Assembly: GCF_910591885.1 (NCBI RefSeq)
Contig: NW_025963555.1
Coordinates: forward strand, 2,480,001 to 2,544,000
DNA: 64,000 nt
Direction: 5' to 3'
Source of the DNA: Bombus terrestris
Taxonomy: Eukaryota > Arthropoda > Insecta > Hymenoptera > Apidae
Shown here: one piece after another, positions 11,205-24,058 of the stretch
How the letters are laid out: every line of letters begins with the position of its first letter
How positions within the stretch are numbered: position 1 is the stretch's first letter
The notes under the pieces: model-generated
The model's input: only the letters and a program-made list of their open reading frames with translations
The model's database searches: none
What the model was told of the DNA's origin: nothing
Position numbers and translations under genes: made by a program

Positions 11205-12640
11205 CCGTTGGTTTGTGACACACCTTTACGCGTATGTCGCTCGCTGCGCTCGCTCGAAAGCTATAGCCTAACCTAAAACCAATCCATCTTGCGTTCATTA
11301 TTCGATATGGTGGCGACATATTTCGAATTTGCGAACGTATCGGATCGGTTGTGAGGATGGACTAGATTTTTACAAGCGAGCGCAGCGAGCGAGCAACGAT
11401 CACAATTTCAAAGCTATACATATACCTTATATTGCCTTGCATATAATTCGCGTTATTACCTACTTTTGTCAGCCATTTCGGACATCATATTGCACTGTAG
11501 TATGTGGAAATAGTACTATTTATGTGAAACTATTCATAAACGGTAAACATTTGTCAGTAGGCAATAGGATAAATACTTCCGGCTCCTCGGGCTGGTGCGA
11601 ATAATTCAATGTCCGTATGTGCCAAACCGTTGGTTTGTGACACACCTTTACGCGTATCTCGCTCGCTGCGCTCGCTCGAAAGCTATAGCCTAACCTAAAA
11701 CCAATCCATCTTGCGTTCATTATTCGATATGGTGGCGACATATTTCGAATTTGCGAACGTATCGGATCGGTTGTGAGGATGGACTAGATTTTTACGAGCG
11801 AGCGGAGCGAGCCAGCAACGATCACAATTTCCAAGCTATACATATACCGTATATTGCCTTGCATATATTTCTTGTTATTAATTAATTTTGTCAGACATTT
11901 CGGACATCACATTGCACTGTAGTATGTGGAAATAGTACTATTTATGTGAAACTATTCATAAACCGTAAACATTTGTTAGTAGGCAATAGGACAAAGTCTT
12001 CCGGCTCCTCGGGCTGGTGCGAATATTTGAATGTCCCAATGTGCCAAACCGTTGGTTTGTGACACACCTTTACGCGTATGTCGCTCGCTGCGCTCGCTCG
12101 AAAGCTATAGCCTAACCTAAAACCAATCCATCTTGCGTTCATTATTCGATATGGTGGCGACATATTTCGAATTTGCGAACGTATCGGATCGGTTGTGAGG
12201 ATGGACTAGATTTTTACAAGCGAGCGCAGCGAGCGAGCAACGATCACAATTTCAAAGCTATACATATACCTTATATTGCCTTGCATATAATTCGCGTTAT
12301 TACCTACTTTTGTCAGCCATTTCGGACATCATATTGCACTGTAGTATGTGGAAATAGTACTATTTATGTGAAACTATTCATAAACGGTAAACATTTGTCA
12401 GTAGGCAATAGGATAAATACTTCCGGCTCCTCGGGCTGGTGCGAATAATTCAATGTCCGTATGTGCCAAACCGTTGGTTTGTGACACACCTTTACGCGTA
12501 TCTCGCTCGCTGCGCTCGCTCGAAAGCTATAGCCTAACCTAAAACCAATCCATCTTGCGTTCATTATTCGATATGGTGGCGACATATTTCGAATTTGCGA
12601 ACGTATCGGATCGGTTGTGAGGATGGACTAGATTTTTACA
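11205..12640 (+). repeat. Tandem duplication of an 844-bp dimer segment
   Basis: About 590 bp from 11205 to 11796 recurs at 12049-12640 (offset 844). Both copies carry the private GTATGTCGCTC left arm, the GAGCGCAGCGAG right arm and CGAATAATTCAATG. The right edge is in the right foldback arm, immediately before the 9-bp deletion of the next monomer. Confidence 0.75.
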
Positions 12641-13007
12641 AGCGAGCGAGCAACGATCACAATTTCAAAGCTATACATATACCTTATATTGCCTTGCATA
12701 TAATTCGCGTTATTACCTACTTTTGTCAGCCATTTCGGACATCATATTGCACTGTAGTATGTGGAAATAGTACTATTTATGTGAAACTATTCATAAACTG
12801 TAAACATTTGTCAGTAGGCAATAGGATAAATACTTCCGGCTCCTCGGGCTGGTGCGAATATTTCAATGTCCGTATGTGCCAAACCGTTGGTTTGTGACAC
12901 ACCTTTACGCGTATCTCGCTCGCTGCGCTCGCTCGAAAGCTATAGCCTAACCTAAAACCAATCCATCTTGCGTTCATTATTCGATATGGTGGCGACATAT
13001 TTCAAAT
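12595..13007 (+). repeat. 413-bp monomer with a 9-bp deletion in the right foldback arm
   Basis: The right arm reads ACAAGCGAGCGAGCAACG where neighbours have nine further bases (CAGCGAGCG or equivalent). The loss lies in a run of GAGC repeats, so replication slippage or misaligned repair is the likely cause. It shortens one arm of the palindrome from 21 to 12 bp. Confidence 0.9.
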
Positions 13008-13429
13008 TTGGGAACGTGTCGGATCGGATGTGAGGTTGGACTAAATTTTTACGAGCGAGCGGAGCGAGCGAGCAACGGTCACAATTTCCAAGCTATACAT
13101 ATACCTTATATTGCCTTGCATATATTTCGTGTTATTACCTTATTTTGTCAGCCATTTCGGACATCACATTGCACTGTAGTATGTGGAAATAGTACTATTT
13201 ATGTGAAACTATTCATAAACTGTAAACATTTGTCAGTAGGCAATAGGATAAAGACTTCCGGCTCCTCGGGCTGGTGCGAATATTTGAATGTCCCAATGTG
13301 CCAAACCGATGGATTGTGACACACCTTTACGCGTATCTCGCTCGCTGCGCTCGCTCGAAAACTATAGCCTAACCTAAAACCAATCCATCTTGCGTTCATT
13401 ATTCGATATGGTGGCGACATATTTCAAAT
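13008..13429 (+). repeat. Representative full-length 422-bp monomer
   Basis: This copy is a convenient reference unit, opening a run of 108 exact 422-bp steps. Counting from its first base as offset 0, the right half of the 158-bp foldback runs to offset 64, ending in the GAGC-rich arm at offsets 44-64. Offsets 65-328 are the spacer: CAATTTCCAAGC, an AT-rich TATACATATACC/GCATATATTTCG stretch, TTTTGTCAG, CATTGCACTGTA, a GTACTATTTATGTGAAAC box, GTAGGCAATAGG and GGGCTGGTGCGAATATT. Offsets 329-421 are the left half of the next foldback. The choice of start is arbitrary because a tandem array has no natural unit boundary. Confidence 0.95.
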
Positions 13430-14689
13430 TTGGGAACGTGTCGGATCGGATGTGAGGTTGGACTAAATTTTTACGAGCGAGCGGAGCGAGCGAGCAACGG
13501 TCACAATTTCCAAGCTATACATATACCTTATATTGCCTTGCATATATTTCGTGTTATTACCTTATTTTGTCAGCCATTTCGGACATCACATTGCACTGTA
13601 GTATGTGGAAATAGTACTATTTATGTGAAACTATTCATAAACTGTAAACATTTGTCAGTAGGCAATAGGATAAATACTTCCGACTCCTCGGGCTGGTGCG
13701 AATATTTCAATGTCCGTATGTGCCAAACCGTTGGTTTGTGACACACCTTTACGCGGATCTCGCTCGCTGCGCTCGCTCGAAAGCTATAGCCTAACCTAAA
13801 ACCAATCCATCTTACGTTCATTATTCGATATGGTGGCGACATATTTCGAATTTGCGAACGTGTCTGATCGGTTGTGAGGTTGGACAGGATTTTTACGAGC
13901 GAGCGGAGCGAGCCAGCAACGATCACAATTTCCAAGCTATACATATACCGTATATTGCCTTGCATATATTTCTTGTTATTAATTAATTTTGTCAGACATT
14001 TCGGACATCACATTGCACTGTAGTATGTGGAAATAGTACTATTTATGTGAAACTATTCATAAACCGTAAACATTTGTTAGTAGGCAATAGGACAAAGTCT
14101 TCCGGCTCCTCGGGCTGGTGCGAATATTTGAATGTCCCAATGTGCCAAACCGTTGGATTGTGACACACCTCTCCGCATCCCTCGCTCGCCGTGCTCGCTC
14201 GAAAGCTGTAGCCTAACCTAAAACCAATCCATCTTGCGTTCATTATTCGATATGGTGGCGACACATTTCGAATTTGAGAACGTGTCGGATCGGTTGTGAG
14301 GTTGGACAGGATTTTTACGAGCGAGCGGAGCAAGCGAGCAGCGATCACAATTTGCAAGCCATACACATACCTTATATTGCCTTGCATATATTTCGTGTTA
14401 TTACCTAATTTTGTCAGACATTTCGGACATCACATTGCACTGTACTATGTGGAAATAGTACTATTTATATGAAACTATTCATAAACTGTAAACATTTGTC
14501 AGTACGCAATAGGATAAAGACTTCCGGCTCCTCGGGCTGGTGCGAATATTTCAATGTCCGTATGTGCCAAACCGTTGGTTTGTGACACACCTTTACGCGT
14601 ATCTCGCTCGCTGCGCTCCCTCGAAAACTATAGCCTAACCTAAAACCAATCCATCTTACGTTCATTATCCGATATGGTGGCGACATATT

Positions 14690-17600
14690 TCGAATTTGCG
14701 AACGTGTCTGATCGGTTGTGAGGTTGGACAGGATTTTTACGAGCGAGCGGAGCGAGCGAGCAACGATCACAATTTCCAAGCTATACATATACCTTGTATT
14801 GCCTTCCATATAATTCGTGTTATTACCTAATTTTGTCAGACATTTCGGACATCACATTGCACTGTACGATGTGGAAATAATACCATTTATGTGAAACTAT
14901 TCATAAACTGTATACATTTGTCAGTAGGCAATAGGATAAAGACTTCCGGCTCCTCGGGCTGGTGCGAATATTTGAATGTCCCAATGTGCCAAACCGATGG
15001 ACTGTGACACACTTCTCCGCTTGCCTCGCTCGCCATGCTCGCTCGAAAGCTATAGCCTAACCGAAAACCAATCCCTCTTGCGTTAGTCATTCGACATGGA
15101 GGCGACTTATTTCAAATTTGGGAACGTGTCGGAGCTGATGTGGGGTTGGACTAAATTTTCACGAGCGAGCGGAGCGAGCGAGCAACGATCACAATTTCCA
15201 AGCTATACATATACGTTGTATTGCCTTCCATATAATTCGTGTTATTACCTAATTTTGTCAGACATTTCGGACATCACATTGCACTGTACGATGTGGAAAT
15301 AGTACTATTTATGTGAAACTATTCATAAACTGTATACATTTGTCAGTAGGCAATAGGATAAAGACTTCCGGCTCCTCGGGCTGGTGCGAATATTTGAATG
15401 TCCCAATGTGCCAAACCGATGGATTGTGACACACCTTTACGCGTATCTCGCTCGCTGCGCTCGCTCGAAAACTATAGCCTAACCTAAAACCAATCCATCT
15501 TGCGTTCATTATTCGATATGGTGGAGACATATTTCAAATTTGGGAACGTGTCGGAGCGGATGTGAGGTTGGACTAAATTTTCACGAGCGAGCGGAGCGAG
15601 CGAGCAACGGTCACAATTTCCAAGCTATACATATACCTTATATTGCCTTGCATATATTTCGTGTTATTACCTACATTTGTCAGCCATTTCGGACATCACA
15701 TTGCACTGTAGTATGTGGAAATAGTACTATTTATGTGAAACTATTCATAAACTGTAAACATTTGTCAGTACGCAATAGGATAAAGACTTCCGGCTCCTCG
15801 GGCTGGTGCGAATATTTCAATGTCCGTATGTGCCAAACCGTTGGTTTGTGACACACCTTTACGCGTATCTCGCTCGCTGCGCTCCCTCGAAAACTATAGC
15901 CTAACCTAAAACCAATCCATCTTACGTTCATTATCCGATATGGTGGCGACATATTTCGAATTTGCGAACGTATCGGATCGGTTGTGAGGATGGACTAGAT
16001 TTTTACAAGCGAGCGCAGCGAGCGAGCAACGATCACAATTTCAAAGCTATACATATACCTTATATTGCCTTGTATATAATTCGCGTTATTACCTACTTTT
16101 GTCAGCCATTTCGGACATCATATTGCACTGTAGTATGTGGAAATAGTACTATTTATGTGAAACTATTCAGAAACTGTAAACATTTGTCAGTAGGCAATAG
16201 GATAAATACTTCCGGCTCCTCGGGCTGGTGCGAATATTTCAATGTCCGTATGAGCCAAACCGTTGGTTTGTGACACACCTTTACGCGTATCTCGCTCGCT
16301 GCGCTCGCTCGAAAACTATAGCCTAACCTACAACCAATCCATCTTGCATACATTATTCGTCATGGTGGCGACATATTTCGAATTTGCGAACGTATCGGAT
16401 CGGTTGTGAGGATGGACTAGATTTTTACAAGCGAGCGCAGCGAGCGAGCAACGATCACAATTTCAAAGCTATACATATACCTTAGATTGCCTTGCATATA
16501 ATTCGCGTTATTACCTAATTTTGTCAGACATTTCGGACATCACATTGCACTGTACGATGTGGAAATAATACTATTTATGTGAAACTATTCATAAACTGTA
16601 TACATTTGTCAGTAGGCAATAGGATAAAGACTTCCGGCTCCTCGGGCTGGTGCGAATATTTGAATGTCCCAATGTGCCAAACCGATGGATTGTGACACAC
16701 CTTTACGCGTATCTCGCTCGCTGCGCTCGCTCGAAAACTATAGCCTAACCTAAAACCAATCCATCTTACGTTCATTATTCGATATGGTGGCGACATATTT
16801 CGAATTTGCGAACGTGTCTGATCGGTTGTGAGGTTGGACAGGATTTTTACGAGCGAGCGGAGCGAGCGAGCATCGATCACAATTTCCAAGCTATACATAT
16901 ACCGTATATTGCCTTGCATATATTTCTTGTTATTAATTAATTTTGTCAGACATTTCGGACATCACATTGCACTGTAGTATGTGGAAATAGTACTATTTAT
17001 GTGAAACTATTCAAAAACCGTAAACATTTGTTAGTAGGCAATAGGACAAAGTCTTCCGGCTCCTCGGGCTGGTGCGAATATTTGAATGTCCCAATGTGCC
17101 AAACCGTTGGATTGTGACACACCTCTCCGCATCCCTCGCTCGCCGTGCTCGCTCGAAAGCTATAACCTAACCTAAAACCAATCCATCTTGCGTTCATTAT
17201 TCGATATGGTGGCGACACATTTCGAATTTGCGAACGTGTCTGATCGGTTGTGAGGTTGGACAGGATTTTTACGAGCGAGCGGAGCGAGCGAGCAACGATC
17301 ACAATTTCCAAGCTATACATATACCTTGTATTGCCTTCCATATAATTCGTGTTATTACCTAATTTTGTCAGACATTTCGGACATCACATTGCACTGTACG
17401 ATGTGGAAATAATACCATTTATGTGAAACTATTCATAAACTGTATACATTTGTCAGTAGGCAATAGGATAAAGACTTCCGGCTCCTCGGGCTGGTGCGAA
17501 TATTTGAATGTCCCAATGTGCCAAACCGATGGACTGTGACACACTTCTCCGCTTGCCTCGCTCGCCATGCTCGCTCGAAAGCTATAGCCTAACCGAAAAC

Positions 17601-19767
17601 CAATCCCTCTTGCGTTAGTCATTCGACATGGAGGCGACTTATTTCAAATTTGGGAACGTGTCGGAGCTGATGTGGGGTTGGACTAAATTTTCACGAGCGA
17701 GCGGAGCGAGCGAGCAACGATCACAATTTCCAAGCTATACATATACGTTGTATTGCCTTCCATATAATTCGTGTTATTACCTAATTTTGTCAGACATTTC
17801 GGACATCACATTGCACTGTACGATGTGGAAATAGTACTATTTATGTGAAACTATTCATAAACTGTATACATTTGTCAGTAGGCAATAGGATAAAGACTTC
17901 CGGCTCCTCGGGCTGGTGCGAATATTTGAATGTCCCAATGTGCCAAACCGATGGATTGTGACACACCTTTACGCGTATCTCGCTCGCTGCGCTCGCTCGA
18001 AAACTATAGCCTAACCTAAAACCAATCCATCTTGCGTTCATTATTCGATATGGTGGAGACATATTTCAAATTTGGGAACGTGTCGGAGCGGATGTGAGGT
18101 TGGACTAAATTTTCACGAGCGAGCGGAGCGAGCGAGCAACGGTCACAATTTCCAAGCTATACATATACCTTATATTGCCTTGCATATATTTCGTGTTATT
18201 ACCTACATTTGTCAGCCATTTCGGACATCACATTGCACTGTACTATGTGGAAATAGTACTATTTATGTGAAACTATTCATAAACTGTAAACATTTGTCAG
18301 TACGCAATAGGATAAAGACTTCCGGCTCCTCGGGCTGGTGCGAATATTTCAATGTCCGTATGTGCCAAACCGTTGGTTTGTGACACACCTTTACGCGTAT
18401 CTCGCTCGCTGCGCTCCCTCGAAAACTATAGCCTAACCTAAAACCAATCCATCTTACGTTCATTATCCGATATGGTGGCGACATATTTCGAATTTGCGAA
18501 CGTATCGGATCGGTTGTGAGGATGGACTAGATTTTTACAAGCGAGCGCAGCGAGCGAGCAACGATCACAATTTCAAAGCTATACATATACCTTATATTGC
18601 CTTGTATATAATTCGCGTTATTACCTACTTTTGTCAGCCATTTCGGACATCATATTGCACTGTAGTATGTGGAAATAGTACTATTTATGTGAAACTATTC
18701 AGAAACTGTAAACATTTGTCAGTAGGCAATAGGATAAATACTTCCGGCTCCTCGGGCTGGTGCGAATATTTCAATGTCCGTATGAGCCAAACCGTTGGTT
18801 TGTGACACACCTTTACGCGTATCTCGCTCGCTGCGCTCGCTCGAAAACTATAGCCTAACCTACAACCAATCCATCTTGCATACATTATTCGTCATGGTGG
18901 CGACATATTTCGAATTTGCGAACGTATCGGATCGGTTGTGAGGATGGACTAGATTTTTACAAGCGAGCGCAGCGAGCGAGCAACGATCACAATTTCAAAG
19001 CTATACATATACCTTAGATTGCCTTGCATATAATTCGCGTTATTACCTAATTTTGTCAGACATTTCGGACATCACATTGCACTGTACGATGTGGAAATAA
19101 TACTATTTATGTGAAACTATTCATAAACTGTATACATTTGTCAGTAGGCAATAGGATAAAGACTTCCGGCTCCTCGGGCTGGTGCGAATATTTGAATGTC
19201 CCAATGTGCCAAACCGATGGATTGTGACACACCTTTACGCGTATCTCGCTCGCTGCGCTCGCTCGAAAACTATAGCCTAACCTAAAACCAATCCATCTTA
19301 CGTTCATTATTCGATATGGTGGCGACATATTTCGAATTTGCGAACGTGTCTGATCGGTTGTGAGGTTGGACAGGATTTTTACGAGCGAGCGGAGCGAGCG
19401 AGCATCGATCACAATTTCCAAGCTATACATATACCGTATATTGCCTTGCATATATTTCTTGTTATTAATTAATTTTGTCAGACATTTCGGACATCACATT
19501 GCACTGTAGTATGTGGAAATAGTACTATTTATGTGAAACTATTCAAAAACCGTAAACATTTGTTAGTAGGCAATAGGACAAAGTCTTCCGGCTCCTCGGG
19601 CTGGTGCGAATATTTGAATGTCCCAATGTGCCAAACCGTTGGATTGTGACACACCTCTCCGCATCCCTCGCTCGCCGTGCTCGCTCGAAAGCTATAACCT
19701 AACCTAAAACCAATCCATCTTGCGTTCATTATTCGATATGGTGGCGACACATTTCGAATTTGCGAAC
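14690..19767 (+). repeat. Doubled 6-monomer higher-order unit (2 x 2,532 bp)
   Basis: 14690-17221 and 17222-19753 are adjacent, near-identical copies of six distinguishable monomers, with homology running about 14 bp past the second copy. Private markers are duplicated in order: GCGTTCATTATCCG, the CATAATTCGTG spacer form, CGCTCCCTCG, CAGAAACTG, TTGCATACATTATTCG and CAAAAACCG. I noticed a G at 15711 facing C at 18243, so the copies are not a perfect clone. The joint falls in the foldback. Confidence 0.9.
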
Positions 19768-22700
19768 GTGTCGGATCGGTTGTGAGGTTGGACAGGATTT
19801 TTACGAGCGAGCGGAGCAAGCGAGCAGCGATCACAATTTCCAAGCTATACATATACCTTGTATTGCCTTCCATATAATTCGTGTTATTACCTAATTTTGT
19901 CAGACATTTCGGACATCACATTGCACTGTACGATGTGGAAATAATACTATTTATGTGAAACTATTCATAAACTGTATACATTTGTCGGTAGGCAATAGGA
20001 TAAAGACTTCCGGCTCCTCGGGCTGGTGCGAATATTTGAATGTCCCAATGTGCCAAACCGATGGACTGTGACACACTTCTCCGCTTGCCTCGCTCGCCAT
20101 GCTCGCTCGAAAGCTATAGCCTAACCGAAAACCAATCCCTCTTGCGTTAGACATTCGACATGGAGGCGACTTATTTCAAATTTGGGAACCTGTCGGAGCG
20201 GATGTGGGGTTGGACTAAATTTTCACGAGCGAGCGGAGCGAGCGAGCAACGATCACAATTTCCAAGCTATACATATACCTTGTATTGCCTTCCATATAAT
20301 TCGTGTTATTACCTAATTTTGTCAGACATTTCGGACATCACATTGCACTGTACGATGTGGAAATAATACTATTTATGTGAAACTATTCATAAACTGTATA
20401 CATTTGTCAGTAGGCAATAGGATAAAGACTTCCGGCTCCTCGGGCTGGTGCGAATATTTGAATGTCCCAATGTGCCAAACTGATGGACTGTGACACACTT
20501 CTCCGCTTGCCTCGCTCGCCATGCTCGCTCGAAAGCTATAGCCTAACCGAAAACCAATCCCTCTTGCGTTAGTCATTCGACATGGAGGCGACTTATTTCA
20601 AATTTGGGAACGTGTCGGAGCGGATGTGGGGTTGGACTAAATTTTCACGAGCGAGCGGAGCGAGCGAGCAACGGTCACAATTTCCAAGCTATACATATAC
20701 CTTATATTGCCTTGCATATATTTCGTGTTATTACCTTATTTTGCCAGCCATTTCGGACATCACATTGCACTGTAGTATGTGGAAATAGTACTATTTATGT
20801 GAAACTATTCATAAACTGTAAACATTTGTCAGTAGGCAATAGGATAAATACTTCCGGCTCCTCGGGCTGGTGCGAATATTTCAATGTCCGTATGTGCCAA
20901 ACCGTTGGTTTGTGACACACCTTTACGCGGATCTCGCTCGCTGCGCTCGCTCGAAAACTATAGCCTAACCTAAAACCAATCCATCTTGCGTTCATTATTC
21001 GATATGGTGGCGACATATTTCAAATTTGGGAACGTGTCGGATCGGATGTGAGGTTGGACTAAATTTTTACGAGCGAGCGGAGCGAGCGAGCAACGGTCAC
21101 AATTTCCAAGCTATACATATACCTTATATTGCCTTGCATATATTTCGTGTTATTACCTTATTTTGTCAGCCATTTCGGACATCACATTGCACTGTAGTAT
21201 GTGGAAATAGTACTATTTATGTGAAACTATTCATAAACTGTAAACATTTGTCAGTAGGCAATAGGATAAAGACTTCCGGCTCCTCGGGCTGGTGCGAATA
21301 TTTGAATGTCCCAATGTGCCAAACCGATGGATTGTGACACACCTTTACGCGTATCTCGCTCGCTGCGCTCGCTCGAAAACTATAGCCTAACCTAAAACCA
21401 ATCCATCTTACGTTCATTATTCGATATGGTGGCGACATATTTCGAATTTGCGAACGTGTCTGATCGGTTGTGAGGTTGGACAGGATTTTTACGAGCGAGC
21501 GGAGCGAGCGAGCATCGATCACAATTTCCAAGCTATACATATACCGTATATTGCCTTGCATATATTTCTTGTTATTAATTAATTTTGTCAGACATTTCGG
21601 ACATCACATTGCACTGTAGTATGTGGAAATAGTACTATTTATGTGAAACTATTCAAAAACCGTAAACATTTGTTAGTAGGCAATAGGACAAAGTCTTCCG
21701 GCTCCTCGGGCTGGTGCGAATATTTGAATGTCCCAATGTGCCAAACCGTTGGATTGTGACACACCTCTCCGCATCCCTCGCTCGCCGTGCTCGCTCGAAA
21801 GCTATAACCTAACCTAAAACCAATCCATCTTGCGTTCATTATTCGATATGGTGGCGACACATTTCGAATTTGCGAACGTGTCGGATCGGTTGTGAGGTTG
21901 GACAGGATTTTTACGAGCGAGCGGAGCAAGCGAGCAGCGATCACAATTTCCAAGCTATACATATACCTTGTATTGCCTTCCATATAATTCGTGTTATTAC
22001 CTAATTTTGTCAGACATTTCGGACATCACATTGCACTGTACGATGTGGAAATAATACTATTTATGTGAAACTATTCATAAACTGTATACATTTGTCGGTA
22101 GGCAATAGGATAAAGACTTCCGGCTCCTCGGGCTGGTGCGAATATTTGAATGTCCCAATGTGCCAAACCGATGGACTGTGACACACTTCTCCGCTTGCCT
22201 CGCTCGCCATGCTCGCTCGAAAGCTATAGCCTAACCGAAAACCAATCCCTCTTGCGTTAGACATTCGACATGGAGGCGACTTATTTCAAATTTGGGAACC
22301 TGTCGGAGCGGATGTGGGGTTGGACTAAATTTTCACGAGCGAGCGGAGCGAGCGAGCAACGATCACAATTTCCAAGCTATACATATACCTTGTATTGCCT
22401 TCCATATAATTCGTGTTATTACCTAATTTTGTCAGACATTTCGGACATCACATTGCACTGTACGATGTGGAAATAATACTATTTATGTGAAACTATTCAT
22501 AAACTGTATTCATTTGTCAGTAGGCAATAGGATAAAGACTTCCGGCTCCTCGGGCTGGTGCGAATATTTGAATGTCCCAATGTGCCAAACTGATGGACTG
22601 TGACACACTTCTCCGCTTGCCTCGCTCGCCATGCTCGCTCGAAAGCTATAGCCTAACCGAAAACCAATCCCTCTTGCGTTAGTCATTCGACATGGAGGCG

Positions 22701-23375
22701 ACTTATTTCAAATTTGGGAACGTGTCGGAGCGGATGTGGGGTTGGACTAAATTTTCACGAGCGAGCGGAGCGAGCGAGCAACGGTCACAATTTCCAAGCT
22801 ATACATATACCTTATATTGCCTTGCATATATTTCGTGTTATTACCTTATTTTGCCAGCCATTTCGGACATCACATTGCACTGTAGTATGTGGAAATAGTA
22901 CTATTTATGTGAAACTATTCATAAACTGTAAACATTTGTCAGTAGGCAATAGGATAAATACTTCCGGCTCCTCGGGCTGGTGCGAATATTTCAATGTCCG
23001 TATGTGCCAAACCGTTGGTTTGTGACACACCTTTACGCGGATCTCGCTCGCTGCGCTCGCTCGAAAACTATAGCCTAACCTAAAACCAATCCATCTTGCG
23101 TTCATTATTCGATATGGTGGCGACATATTTCAAATTTGGGAACGTGTCGGATCGGATGTGAGGTTGGACTAAATTTTTACGAGCGAGCGGAGCGAGCGAG
23201 CAACGGTCACAATTTCCAAGCTATACATATACCTTATATTGCCTTGCATATATTTCGTGTTATTACCTTATTTTGTCAGCCATTTCGGACATCACATTGC
23301 ACTGTAGTATGTGGAAATAGTACTATTTATGTGAAACTATTCATAAACTGTAAACATTTGTCAGTAGGCAATAGG
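19136..23375 (+). repeat. Doubled 5-monomer higher-order unit (2 x 2,110 bp)
   Basis: 19136-21245 recurs at 21246-23355 with homology to 23375. It overlaps the end of the preceding doubled 6-mer. Private markers such as TTTGTCGGTAGG, GTTAGACATTCGAC and GGGAACCTGTCGG occur in both copies. One difference is A at 20400 facing T at 22510. A third partial copy follows at about 23490-24058. Confidence 0.9.
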
Positions 23376-23489
23376 ATAAATACTTCCGACTCCTCGGGCT
23401 GGTGCGAATATTTCAATGTCCGTATGTGCCAAACCGTTGGTTTGTGACACACCTTTACGCGGATCTCGCTCGCTGCGCTCGCTCGAAAG

Positions 23490-24058
23490 CTATAGCCTAA
23501 CCTAAAACCAATCCATCTTACGTTCATTATTCGATATGGTGGCGACATATTTCGAATTTGCGAACGTGTCTGATCGGTTGTGAGGTTGGACAGGATTTTT
23601 ACGAGCGAGCGGAGCGAGCGAGCATCGATCACAATTTCCAAGCTATACATATACCGTATATTGCCTTGCATATATTTCTTGTTATTAATTAATTTTGTCA
23701 GACATTTCGGACATCACATTGCACTGTAGTATGTGGAAATAGTACTATTTATGTGAAACTATTCAAAAACCGTAAACATTTGTTAGTAGGCAATAGGACA
23801 AAGTCTTCCGGCTCCTCGGGCTGGTGCGAATATTTGAATGTCCCAATGTGCCAAACCGTTGGATTGTGACACACCTCTCCGCATCCCTCGCTCGCCGTGC
23901 TCGCTCGAAAGCTATAACCTAACCTAAAACCAATCCATCTTGCGTTCATTATTCGATATGGTGGCGACACATTTCGAATTTGCGAACGTGTCGGATCGGT
24001 TGTGAGGTTGGACAGGATTTTTACGAGCGAGCGGAGCAAGCGAGCAGCGATCACAATT
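23490..24058 (+). repeat. Third, partial copy of the 5-monomer unit
   Basis: After about 115 bp of different text (AAATACTTCCGACTCC, CGCGGATCTCG), the sequence again follows 21380-21948 at offset 2,110 bp until CAATTTG replaces CAATTTC. The alternation of match, mismatch patch and match suggests conversion over an older triplication. Confidence 0.7.
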
